Positions 1 to 5,928 are shown, counted from the first letter of the stretch. The stretch is DNA of 5,928 nt from Acetobacteraceae bacterium (GCA_027323595.1 DAHWBL010000261.1:1-5928); one strand, 5' to 3'. Numbers and translations: made by a program. The notes: a model not told the origin generated them from the letters alone.

Positions 1-566
1 CCGGCCAGATCGCCGCCGGGCTCGACGCGCTCGGCGGCGGCAAGGTGCATGTCGGCGGCATCTCGCTCGGCGGCCTGGTCGCCCAGCACCTGGCCGCCAC
101 CCGGCCCGAGCTGGTCGATCGGCTGATCCTGATCGACACCACCCCGCGCTACACCGATGAGCGGCGCGCGAACTGGGCCGAGCGTGCCGCCACCGCCCGC
201 GCGCACGGGGTGGCCGGCATGACCGAGGGGCTGCTGTCCATCTGGTTCACCGCCGAGGCGATCGCCGCCGATGGGCCGGCGGTGCGCTATGTGCGCGCCT
301 GCTTCGCCCGCGCGGATGGGCAGGCCTATGCGCTCGCCTGCGAGGCGCTGGCCGAGGCCGATCTGCGCCCGCTTGCCGCGCGGATCGCGGCACCGAGCCT
401 GGTGGTGTGCGGCGAGCAGGACATTGCGAGCTTCATCGATGCCGCGCGCTGGCTCGCCGGGGCGATCGCGCGGGCCGAGCCGTGCTGGCTGGCGCCGGCC
501 CGCCATGCCTCGGTGCTGGAGCAGCCGGCCGCCTTCGTGGCCGCGGTCCGCCGTTTCCTGGCCTGA
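1..566 (+). CDS. Alpha/beta hydrolase, 3-oxoadipate enol-lactonase-like (5' end missing)
   Basis: This is the C-terminal part of a serine hydrolase. The reading frame is already open at base 3 and coding-like upstream of the GTG at 45, so that GTG is an internal Val and the true start lies left of the window. The nucleophile elbow GISLGG has its Ser codon at 63-65. The acid is probably the Asp of GEQD (420-422), and the catalytic His lies in ARHASVLEQP (504-506), followed by the usual terminal helix ending in RRFLA. Order and spacing match the alpha/beta hydrolase fold, with a helical cap between about 170 and 370. The phrase around the elbow resembles PcaD-type enol-lactonases of the beta-ketoadipate pathway, but many esterases and other hydrolases share it and no pca neighbour is visible. 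The fold is secure; the substrate is not. A 41-base gap follows, with no hairpin terminator that I can see, so read-through into the next gene is possible. Confidence 0.88.
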   Translation, partial: GQIAAGLDALGGGKVHVGGISLGGLVAQHLAATRPELVDRLILIDTTPRYTDERRANWAERAATARAHGVAGMTEGLLSIWFTAEAIAADGPAVRYVRACFARADGQAYALACEALAEADLRPLAARIAAPSLVVCGEQDIASFIDAARWLAGAIARAEPCWLAPARHASVLEQPAAFVAAVRRFLA

Positions 567-607
567 TCGAAGCCGGGTTTTCAGTTTGACGCGACGCACA
601 ATATGCT

Positions 608-1777
608 GTGCCGATGGATGGTGACACCGCGCCGCTGAGCCTCAGCCTGCATCCGGCGATCAATGAGATCGCCGCGGCGGACTGGGACGGTTGCGCGGGC
701 GATGCCAACCCGTTCGTCAGCCATGCGTTCCTGTCCGCGCTGGAGGATAGCGGCTCGGCCGGCGCGCGCACCGGCTGGCTGCCGCGCCATGCGGTGCTGC
801 GCGACGGGGCGGGCGCGGTGGTCGCGGTGGCGCCGATGTATGCGAAATCGCACAGCTACGGCGAATATGTGTTCGACCATGGCTGGGCGCAGGCGTTCGA
901 GCGCGCCGGGGGGCAGTATTATCCGAAATTGCAGGTCGCGGTGCCGTTCAGCCCGGTGCCGGGGCCGCGGCTGCTGATCCGTGCGGGTGCTGAGATCGAT
1001 GCCGAAACGTTCGGACGCGCGTTGATCGATTGCTGTCGCCAGCTCGATCTTTCATCGGTGCATGTCACCTTCTGTTCGCAGCCCGAGCAGGAGGGGCTGG
1101 TGCGCGCGGGGTTCCTGGCGCGGCTGGGCAAGCAATTTCATTGGCATAATCAAGGATATCGCGATTTCGAGGATTTCCTCGCCGCGCTGTCCAGCCGCAA
1201 GCGCAAATCCATCCGCCGCGAGCGCCGCGACGCCCTCGCCGCGGGGCTCGATCTGCGCACCCTGCGCGGGGCGGCGATCACGGCGCGCCATTGGGATGCG
1301 TTTTATGGTTTCTATACCGACACGATCGACCGCAAATGGGGCAGCGCCTATCTGACGCGCGGGTTTTTTGATCTGCTGTCCCAGCGGCTGGGCGAGCGGG
1401 TGGTGCTGATGCTGGCCGAGCGCGACGGCGAGCCGGTGGCGGCTGCGCTCAATTTGATGGGCGAGGATGCGCTGTATGGCCGCAACTGGGGCAGCAGCGG
1501 CGAGTACCGGTTCCTGCATTTCGAACTTTGCTATTACCAGGCTATAGAGTTCGCCATCGCCCACGGCCTCGCGCGGGTCGAGGCAGGTGCCCAGGGCGAG
1601 CACAAGATCCAGCGCGGCTACCTGCCGGCGGTCACCCATTCCGCCCATTGGATCGCCCATCGCGGCCTGCGCGAGGCCGTGGCCGGGTTTCTCGACCGCG
1701 AGCGCCCCGCGGTGCTGGCCGAGATGGAGGAACTGGCGGGCCTGTCGCCGTTCCGCCGCGATGGTGGGCAGGACTAA
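608..1777 (+). CDS. FemAB-like GNAT-fold N-acyltransferase (DUF482/PF04339 type)
   Basis: This 389-residue protein resembles the FemAB-like family often named 'peptidogalycan biosynthesis/recognition protein' (COG3146). Characteristic blocks are NPFVSHAFL (residues 34-42), GEYVFDHGW (85-93), followed closely by YYPKLQ and VAVPFSPVPG, and VEAGAQGEHK (324-333) near the C-terminus. The family is about 380-400 residues, so the gene looks complete. Members have two GNAT-like domains and are presumed to transfer acyl or aminoacyl groups; the physiological acceptor is unknown. There is no signal peptide or membrane segment, so it should be cytoplasmic. The start is uncertain: GTG 608 and ATG 614 are in frame two codons apart, an in-frame stop lies at 587-589, and neither start has a clear Shine-Dalgarno sequence. 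The last four bases overlap the end of the convergent creatininase-family gene. Confidence 0.9.
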   Translation: MPMDGDTAPLSLSLHPAINEIAAADWDGCAGDANPFVSHAFLSALEDSGSAGARTGWLPRHAVLRDGAGAVVAVAPMYAKSHSYGEYVFDHGWAQAFERAGGQYYPKLQVAVPFSPVPGPRLLIRAGAEIDAETFGRALIDCCRQLDLSSVHVTFCSQPEQEGLVRAGFLARLGKQFHWHNQGYRDFEDFLAALSSRKRKSIRRERRDALAAGLDLRTLRGAAITARHWDAFYGFYTDTIDRKWGSAYLTRGFFDLLSQRLGERVVLMLAERDGEPVAAALNLMGEDALYGRNWGSSGEYRFLHFELCYYQAIEFAIAHGLARVEAGAQGEHKIQRGYLPAVTHSAHWIAHRGLREAVAGFLDRERPAVLAEMEELAGLSPFRRDGGQD

Positions 1778-2574
1778 CCCAGCGGTCCTGGCTGGAAGAA
1801 ATTCTCCACGTCGAGCGCGGCCATTTCGGTGATCAGCTCGGCAAGGCGCGGGGCGGTGTGGGCCAGGATCGCCTCGCCGATCGCCGCACTGGCCAGGCTG
1901 GCGTCGCCCAGCGCGCCGTCGGCATTGAGGTCCTGGGTGAGCCAGCCAAAGCCGACCGCGCCCTCGGGTTCCAGCCGCGCCATTTTTGGTTGTTGCAGCC
2001 AGCGGCTGGGGAAATCGCGAATTTGATCGGCGCGCACGAGATCCGGGCGCAACGCCAGCATTAACGAGGTTTCGATCTGTCCGCCATGGATGCCGTGCTT
2101 GCGCTCGGCCGCGCTGAACAGCCCGTCCGGCAGACCGAGCCGGCCCCAGCCGCAGGCCACCGCCAGCATCGATTCGGTGCCGCGCAGGCGCCGGCAGACC
2201 AGGTCCAGAATCTGCGGCTGGCCACCATGCGAGTTCAGCAGCAGCAGCCGGCGCACCCCGGCGCGGGCGACCGAGCGGCCGATTTCGGTCCATAAAGCGA
2301 GCAACGTCTCGGCGCTGCCGGTGAGGGTGCCGGGATAGGCGATGTGCTCAACCGACAGGCCGACCGCCTGCATGGGCAGCACCAGCACATCAGGACCGCC
2401 GGCGAGCAGCGGGGCGGTGCGGGCGAGGATGCCGGCGTTGATCTCGGCATCGGTGGCCAGCGGCAGATGCGGGCCGTGCTGCTCGATCGCCGCGGTGGGC
2501 AGGATGGCGACGGTTCGCGGCGGCAGGGCGGCGATTTCGGGCCAGGTGAGGTCGTGCCAGTTGCGCAGGCTCAT
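1774..2574 (-). CDS. Creatininase-family amidohydrolase
   Basis: This is a metal-dependent amidohydrolase of the creatininase/MftE/FAPy-deformylase superfamily, 266 residues from the chosen ATG. The N-terminal block LTWPEIAALPP leads into AIEQHGPHLPLATD, which carries the family metal ligands Glu31, His33 and Asp42. VEHIAYPGTLTG follows, then NSHGGQ with His116, and HGIHGGQIETS with His160, His163 and Glu168. Members cleave cyclic or formyl C-N bonds using two metal ions. True creatininases carry NGHYEN at the third motif, so creatinine is an unlikely substrate here. An upstream ATG at 2640 would add 22 Ala/Pro-rich residues, but it has no Shine-Dalgarno sequence and overlaps a likely promoter. 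The ATG at 2574 has GGAA five bases upstream and gives the usual N-terminus just before LTWPE. The gene diverges from the ABC importer operon and meets the FemAB-like gene tail to tail. Confidence 0.9.
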   Translation of the reverse strand: MSLRNWHDLTWPEIAALPPRTVAILPTAAIEQHGPHLPLATDAEINAGILARTAPLLAGGPDVLVLPMQAVGLSVEHIAYPGTLTGSAETLLALWTEIGRSVARAGVRRLLLLNSHGGQPQILDLVCRRLRGTESMLAVACGWGRLGLPDGLFSAAERKHGIHGGQIETSLMLALRPDLVRADQIRDFPSRWLQQPKMARLEPEGAVGFGWLTQDLNADGALGDASLASAAIGEAILAHTAPRLAELITEMAALDVENFFQPGPLG

Positions 2575-2579
2575 CACGG

Positions 2580-2584
2580 TTCCA
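2580..2584 (-). promoter_or_regulatory. Ribosome binding site supporting the internal start of the creatininase-family gene
   Basis: On the minus strand TGGAA lies five bases before the ATG at 2574-2572. The alternative ATG at 2640 has no purine-rich sequence in the preceding 20 bases. The match to the anti-Shine-Dalgarno is only moderate. Confidence 0.45.
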
Positions 2585-2633
2585 TCAGGTTCGGGTGGCG
2601 CCAGGGGCTCAGCAAGCGCTGTGCCGGCGTCGG

Positions 2634-2650
2634 TTGGCATGCGGCGTGCA
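2634..2650 (+). promoter_or_regulatory. Candidate sigma-54 (RpoN) -24/-12 promoter for the importer operon
   Basis: The sequence TTGGCATGCGGCGTGCA matches the sigma-54 pattern YTGGCACGrN3TTGCW closely. GG at 2636-2637 and GC at 2648-2649 are separated by exactly ten bases, and TTGGCA and TGCA are intact around them. Mismatches are T for C at 2640, C for purine at 2642 and G for T at 2646. Transcription would start near 2661, leaving about 29 bases of leader that contains a strong ribosome site before the ATG at 2690. No convincing -10 hexamer for sigma-70 lies at the right distance from TTGGCA. I found no clear NtrC-type upstream palindrome. In GC-rich DNA a bare GG-N10-GC pair is common, so the support rests on the extra matching bases and the position. 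Confidence 0.5.
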
Positions 2651-2662
2651 AAGACATGTCCA
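2647..2662 (-). promoter_or_regulatory. Weaker candidate sigma-54 promoter facing the creatininase-family gene
   Basis: Read on the minus strand, 2662 to 2647 is TGGACATGTCTTTGCA. The -12 box TTGCA is perfect and GG is ten bases from GC, but the CAC after TGG is replaced by ACA. The GC at 2648-2649 would be the -12 dinucleotide for both this and the rightward promoter. A start near 2636 gives a leader of about 60 bases to the ATG at 2574, and would leave the ATG at 2640 outside the transcript. This could be coincidence, or part of a regulator site: GACATGTC at 2653-2660 is a perfect palindrome. Confidence 0.25.
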
Positions 2663-2674
2663 CCAATTCAGCCC

Positions 2675-2680
2675 AGGAGA
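2675..2680 (+). promoter_or_regulatory. Ribosome binding site of the substrate-binding protein gene
   Basis: AGGAGA lies nine bases before the ATG at 2690. It is the strongest Shine-Dalgarno sequence in the window, and it fixes the start of the binding protein against longer in-frame readings that run antisense through the creatininase-family gene. Confidence 0.8.
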
Positions 2681-2689
2681 CCAGCCCAC

Positions 2690-3709
2690 ATGCTTCGCTT
2701 TGGCCCCCATGCTCAGCAAGGACTCTCCCGCCGCGGCCTGTTGGCCGCCAGTGCCGCGGCGGGTGCCGCGGGCTTTGCTCCGCGCGCGCAGGCGGCGGAC
2801 GGCAAGATCACCTGCCTGACCAGCTGGTTCGCCGAGGCCGAGCATGGCGGGTTTTATCAGGCGGTGGCGACCGGGCTTTACAAGAAGGCCGGGCTCGATG
2901 TCACGCTCAAGATGGGTGGCCCGCAGGTGAACGGCATGCAGTTGCTGACCGGCGGCGATTGCGACGTGATGATGGGCTATGACGTCCAGGTGTTGAAGAG
3001 CATCGAGAACAAGCTGCCGGTGACCACGATCGCGGCATCGTTTCAGTTTGATCTGCAAGGCATCATGACGCATGACGATGTCAATTCCCTGGCCGACCTC
3101 AAGGGCAAGAAAATTCTGATCGCCTCTTCCTCCAACAGCACCTTCTGGCCGTGGCTGAAAAAGCGCTTCGGCTTCACCCAGGACCAGGCCGGCCCCTATA
3201 CGTTCAATTTACAGCCTTTCCTGCTCGACAAATCGCTGTCGGTGCAGGGCTACCCCTCCTCCGAGCCGTTCGAGGCGGAGAAGATGGGCGCGAAGGTGAA
3301 GTTTTTTCTGATGGCCGATGCCGGCTATCCGCCGTATGGCACCACGCTTGTCACCACCAACCCGATGATCCAGAAAAACGCTGATGTGATGCAGGCTTTC
3401 GTCAAGGCGTCGATGGAGGGGTGGCGCAGCTATCTGACCGATGATCCGGCCCCGGCGAACAAGCTGATCAGGATCGACAACCCCAAGATGACCGAGGACC
3501 AGCTTGCCTATGCGCGCGCGTGGATGCGCGACAACCATGTCTGCAACCGTGGCGACGCGGCGAAGATGGGGGTGGGCATCATGACCGATGCGCGCTGGAA
3601 GGCCACGCGGGACTTTTTGGTCGAGGGTGGCATGCTCAAGCCCGATGTCGATTACAAGAAGGCGTACACTCTGAAGTTCGTCGAACAGCTTGGCGTGATG
3701 ATGGGATGA
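2690..3709 (+). CDS. ABC importer substrate-binding protein, NMT1/THI5-like, Tat-type signal
   Basis: This 339-residue periplasmic binding protein belongs to the NMT1/THI5-like (SsuA/TauA/ThiY) group, which feeds nitrate, sulfonate, pyrimidine-precursor or related ABC importers. Residues 1-35 look like a twin-arginine signal: SRRGLL at 13-18, an Ala/Gly-rich core, and a probable cleavage after AQA (33-35). The mature part has the usual order: an N-terminal strand then AEHGGFYQAVATGLYKKAGL, the ligand-pocket block GGDCDVMMGYD (88-98), DLKGKKILIASS (136-147) at the domain crossover, and GYPSSEPFEAEKMG from residue 187. Tat export would mean folding before secretion. It is the first gene of the operon, with its own strong ribosome site, and its stop overlaps the ATPase start (ATGA). 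The ligand cannot be deduced; linkage to two C-N hydrolases suggests a nitrogenous compound. Confidence 0.92.
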   Translation: MLRFGPHAQQGLSRRGLLAASAAAGAAGFAPRAQAADGKITCLTSWFAEAEHGGFYQAVATGLYKKAGLDVTLKMGGPQVNGMQLLTGGDCDVMMGYDVQVLKSIENKLPVTTIAASFQFDLQGIMTHDDVNSLADLKGKKILIASSSNSTFWPWLKKRFGFTQDQAGPYTFNLQPFLLDKSLSVQGYPSSEPFEAEKMGAKVKFFLMADAGYPPYGTTLVTTNPMIQKNADVMQAFVKASMEGWRSYLTDDPAPANKLIRIDNPKMTEDQLAYARAWMRDNHVCNRGDAAKMGVGIMTDARWKATRDFLVEGGMLKPDVDYKKAYTLKFVEQLGVMMG

Positions 3710-4542
3710 ACCTGGTATTGTCCGAGCCGCAGCGCGCCGCGGCCGCACCGGTGGCGGTCGAGCCGGTCGTGGAAATCCTGTCGGCGGAAAAGATTTTCGC
3801 CAACGGGTTTCGTGGGCTGGCGCCGATCGACCTGGCGGTCGGCCGGGGCGAGTTCGTGTCGCTGATCGGCCCGTCGGGGTGCGGCAAGAGCACGCTGCTG
3901 AAGCTGATCGCCAATTTGATCGAGCCGTCGGACGGCAAGATCATGTGGTGGCGCGGCCCGTTCGACGCGGTTGGAAAGGCGGGTCGGCAACTTGCCTTCG
4001 TGTTCCAGGAGCCGACCTTGATGCCGTGGGCGCGGGTGGCGCGCAATGTGCGCCTGCCGTTGGATTTTCTGCGTCTGCCCAAGGCGAAATCCGAACAGCG
4101 CGTGCGCGCGGCACTGGAACAGGTGGACCTGTTGCCGGCCGCGCGCGCCTATCCGCGGCAATTGTCGGGGGGGATGAAGATGCGCGTGTCGATCGCGCGT
4201 GCGATGGTCACCGAGCCTGATCTGCTGCTGATGGACGAGCCGTTCGGCGCGCTCGACGAGTTCACCCGCAACCGGCTGGACGAGGACCTGGTGCGGCTGT
4301 CATGGCAGCGGCATCTGACCACCGTGTTCGTGACCCACTCGATCTATGAAGCGGTTTTTCTCTCCAGCCGGATCGTGGTGATGGCCGCCAATCCGGGGCG
4401 GGTGTTCGCCGAGTTCAGCGTGGATGAGCCCTATCCGCGTGACGAGAATTTCCGCGAGAGTGAGCGTTTCGCCAGTCGCTGTCGCGACCTTTCCGCGCTT
4501 CTCACCGAAGCCTCGTTCGCCAGCCGCAAGGTGGGGCCGTGA
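3706..4542 (+). CDS. ABC importer ATPase, nitrate/sulfonate/taurine (SsuB/TauB) class
   Basis: This 278-residue cytoplasmic ATPase would energise import by the adjacent permease. All nucleotide-binding motifs are intact: Walker A GPSGCGKST (55-63), the Q-loop at Gln101 in VFQEPTLMPW, signature LSGGM (153-157), Walker B LLLMDEP with Asp177 and Glu178, the D-loop GALD (181-184), and the switch His211 in VTHS. LMPW after the Q-loop and the GGMKMRVSIARA run are typical of the NMT1-linked importer class. The first 22 residues are an Ala/Pro/Val-rich extension before the core fold. The ATG is inside the stop region of the binding protein (ATGA, 3706-3709) and has only a weak Shine-Dalgarno sequence, so it is probably translated by coupling. 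A longer in-frame reading upstream overlaps the binding protein and is not credible. Confidence 0.94.
   Translation: MNLVLSEPQRAAAAPVAVEPVVEILSAEKIFANGFRGLAPIDLAVGRGEFVSLIGPSGCGKSTLLKLIANLIEPSDGKIMWWRGPFDAVGKAGRQLAFVFQEPTLMPWARVARNVRLPLDFLRLPKAKSEQRVRAALEQVDLLPAARAYPRQLSGGMKMRVSIARAMVTEPDLLLMDEPFGALDEFTRNRLDEDLVRLSWQRHLTTVFVTHSIYEAVFLSSRIVVMAANPGRVFAEFSVDEPYPRDENFRESERFASRCRDLSALLTEASFASRKVGP
4528..4536 (+). promoter_or_regulatory. Ribosome binding site for the GTG start of the permease
   Basis: AAGGTGGGG ends two bases before GTG 4539, with the AAGG core seven bases away. This supports the GTG, which overlaps the ATPase stop as GTGA, as the real permease start. Confidence 0.6.
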
Positions 4543-5339
4543 CCCCGCTCGCGCAGCGCGCCTGGTTCTGGCCGGTGGTGGCGCCGATCGGGGTGGGTGT
4601 TCTGCTGCTCGTCGGCTGGCAGGCGATGTGCGATTATTTCGAGATCCCGCCTTATCTTTTTCCGTCGCCCAAGGCCATCGTCACCGCCTTCCTCGATGAT
4701 TATCCCACCTTGCTGCATGCGCTGTGGAGCACGCTGAAAATCACCTTCCAGGCGTTCGCGCTGGCGGTGGTTTTGGGAAGTCTGACGGCCTTCATTTTCG
4801 TGCAGAGCCGGGTGATCGAGCTCAGTCTGCTGCCGTATGCGGTGCTGTTGCAGGTCACGCCGATCGTGGCGGTGGCGCCGCTGTTGATCATTCTGGTGAA
4901 GAACACACCGGTTGCCCTCACGTTGTGCGCGACGGTGGTGGCGATTTTCCCGATCATCTCCAACACCACGATCGGGTTGCGCACCATCGATCCTGGCCTG
5001 CTCAGCTATTTTCGCATGAACAAGGTCGGACGCGCGGAGACGCTGATCCGGCTGCGCATTCCCTCGGCGCTGCCGTTCTTCATGGCCGGGATGCGGATTT
5101 CATCGGGCCTGGCCTTGATCGGCGCGGTGGTGGCGGAATTCGTCGCCGGCACCGGCGGACGCAGCGCGGGGCTGGCCTACGAAATTCTGCAGTCGGGATT
5201 TCAGCTTGATATTCCGCGCATGTTCGCCGCGTTGTTCCTGATCACGCTGACCGGGGTGGTGCTGTTCGCGGCCATGATCGGGTTGCAGCAGATGCTGCTC
5301 GGGCATTGGCATGAAAGCGCGCTGAAGGGCGAGACATGA
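4539..5339 (+). CDS. ABC importer permease (BPD_transp_1; SsuC/TauC class)
   Basis: This 266-residue inner-membrane permease has about six hydrophobic segments, near residues 10-28, 68-88, 97-119, 124-146, 179-202 and 229-250. The cytoplasmic coupling loop that contacts the ATPase spans roughly residues 157-175 (RMNKVGRAETLIRLRIP), with the conserved Gly at 164 and terminal Pro at 175. The usual EAA triplet is replaced by RMN, which is tolerated in this class. FPSPKAI in the first periplasmic loop and PIVAVAPL in segment 3 are typical of nitrate/sulfonate/pyrimidine-type permeases. Only one permease gene is present, so the pore is probably a homodimer. The start is GTG within the ATPase stop, and its own stop overlaps the next gene's ATG (ATGA, 5336-5339), so the four genes are one translational unit. 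Confidence 0.93.
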   Translation: MTPLAQRAWFWPVVAPIGVGVLLLVGWQAMCDYFEIPPYLFPSPKAIVTAFLDDYPTLLHALWSTLKITFQAFALAVVLGSLTAFIFVQSRVIELSLLPYAVLLQVTPIVAVAPLLIILVKNTPVALTLCATVVAIFPIISNTTIGLRTIDPGLLSYFRMNKVGRAETLIRLRIPSALPFFMAGMRISSGLALIGAVVAEFVAGTGGRSAGLAYEILQSGFQLDIPRMFAALFLITLTGVVLFAAMIGLQQMLLGHWHESALKGET

Positions 5340-5928
5340 CCGATCTGCTGGTGCGCGGGGCGGAGGCGATCCTTACTGGCGGACGCGGCGGCGATGAGCG
5401 GGCGAGCGGCGATATCCGCGTTCGCGGCGGGCGCATCACCGCCATCGGCGCGCTTGTCCCCGAGCCGGGCGAGGCGGTTGTCGATGCCAGCGGCTGCGTG
5501 GTCGTGCCAGGCCTGATCAGCACGCATCACCATCTGTTCCAAAGCGTGCTGAAGGCGGTGCCGGAGGGAATGGACCTCGCGCTCGAAGGCTGGCTGCGCA
5601 CGGTGGCGTATCGGCATTGGCACAAGATCGACCAGCAGGCGCTGGTGGTGGCCGCCACCATCGGCATGACCGAGCTGCTGCTGTCGGGCTGCACCACCGT
5701 CGCGGACCATCATTTCCTGTTTTCCGACAGCTATGATTTCGACCCCGCCGACATCCTGTTCGCCACCGCGCGGCGGCTGGGGCTGCGGCTGGTGCTGTGT
5801 CGCGGTGGTGCGACGCGCGGACGTTCCTTTGATATTCCAGGCACGTTTCCAATGCCGACCGAGTCGCTCGATGTCATGCTGGCGCGCGTCGAGAGGCTGG
5901 CGGCGCGGTGGCATGATCCGTCGCCGGA
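5336..5928 (+). CDS. Amidohydrolase/deaminase, 8-oxoguanine deaminase or AtzB/TrzN-like (3' end missing)
   Basis: The frame stays open from ATG 5336 to the window edge, giving the first 197 residues of a protein whose family is usually about 440-470 residues. It begins with the N-terminal beta-sandwich of cyclic amidohydrolases (LLVRGAEAILTG, then DIRVRGGRITAIG). VVPGLISTHHHLFQ follows, in which His64 and His66 are the first metal ligands of the barrel. WLRTV (86-90) and LLLSGCTTVADHH (114-126) are typical of COG0402 aminohydrolases. HHHLFQ and the Trp-rich stretch resemble 8-oxoguanine deaminases and the triazine hydrolases AtzB/TrzN rather than hydantoinases or dihydroorotases. The remaining His and Asp ligands lie outside the window. 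AAGGG at 5325-5329 is a good ribosome site, and the ATG overlaps the permease stop, so the enzyme probably acts on the imported substrate in the cytoplasm. Confidence 0.9.
   Translation, partial: MTDLLVRGAEAILTGGRGGDERASGDIRVRGGRITAIGALVPEPGEAVVDASGCVVVPGLISTHHHLFQSVLKAVPEGMDLALEGWLRTVAYRHWHKIDQQALVVAATIGMTELLLSGCTTVADHHFLFSDSYDFDPADILFATARRLGLRLVLCRGGATRGRSFDIPGTFPMPTESLDVMLARVERLAARWHDPSP

Noticed and set aside
586..607. Sigma-70-like pair TTGACG and TATGCT before the FemAB-like gene
   Set aside because: The hexamers are only ten bases apart, too short for a sigma-70 promoter. The TATGCT alone could place a leaderless start near ATG 614, but there is no supporting -35 at the correct spacing.
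567..607. Terminator between the hydrolase and the FemAB-like gene
   Set aside because: No stem-loop followed by a T-run is visible; the short TTTT at 578-581 has no adequate hairpin before it.
1052..2293. 413-codon minus-strand open frame crossing the FemAB-like gene and the creatininase-family gene
   Set aside because: It overlaps two well-supported genes, has Arg/Ala/Gly-rich composition without any recognisable domain, and is expected as a shadow frame in GC-rich DNA.
2342..2689. Long in-frame upstream extension of the binding protein
   Set aside because: It is antisense to conserved creatininase-family sequence and lacks homology-like features. The Shine-Dalgarno sequence at 2675-2680 and the signal peptide fix the start at 2690.
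5201..5914. 237-codon minus-strand open frame at the right end
   Set aside because: It is a shadow of the permease end and the amidohydrolase. The plus-strand frame there carries clear metal-binding motifs.
1..5928. CRISPR arrays, tRNA or rRNA genes, insertion sequences, toxin-antitoxin or phage genes
   Set aside because: No regular direct repeats, transposase motifs, terminal inverted repeats or tRNA-like folds were noticed. Coding sequence fills nearly the whole window.

Overview
The window is a dense, high-GC stretch of bacterial chromosome with almost no intergenic DNA. Strong G/C bias at third codon positions, a Tat-type signal peptide on a solute-binding protein, and a FemAB-like (DUF482-type) acyltransferase beside an enol-lactonase-like hydrolase all suggest an alphaproteobacterium. 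Rhodospirillales/Acetobacteraceae-like is my best guess from style only; I see no marker gene that proves it.

Layout. (1) Bases 1-566, + strand: the 3' part of an alpha/beta hydrolase resembling 3-oxoadipate enol-lactonases. (2) 608-1777, +: a FemAB-like GNAT-fold protein. (3) 1774-2574 (possibly to 2640), - strand: a creatininase-family metal-dependent amidohydrolase, whose stop codon overlaps that of gene 2 tail to tail. (4) A short divergent control region (about 2575-2689) with a good sigma-54-type -24/-12 match facing right and a weaker one facing left that shares the same GC dinucleotide. (5) 2690-5928, +: a tightly overlapping operon encoding an NMT1/THI5-like periplasmic binding protein, an ABC ATPase, an ABC permease and an amidohydrolase of the 8-oxoguanine/aminohydrolase type. 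The last gene runs off the right edge.

How the genes may work together. The right-hand operon is a complete one-permease ABC importer of the nitrate/taurine/pyrimidine-precursor class, coupled by 4-base start/stop overlaps to a cytoplasmic deaminase-like enzyme. A second C-N hydrolase (creatininase family) is divergently transcribed from the same control region. The simplest reading is uptake and hydrolysis of a nitrogen-rich small molecule, perhaps an N-heterocycle, as a nitrogen source. The sigma-54-like promoter would fit nitrogen control. The substrate cannot be read from the sequence. Genes 1 and 2 are probably a separate unit.
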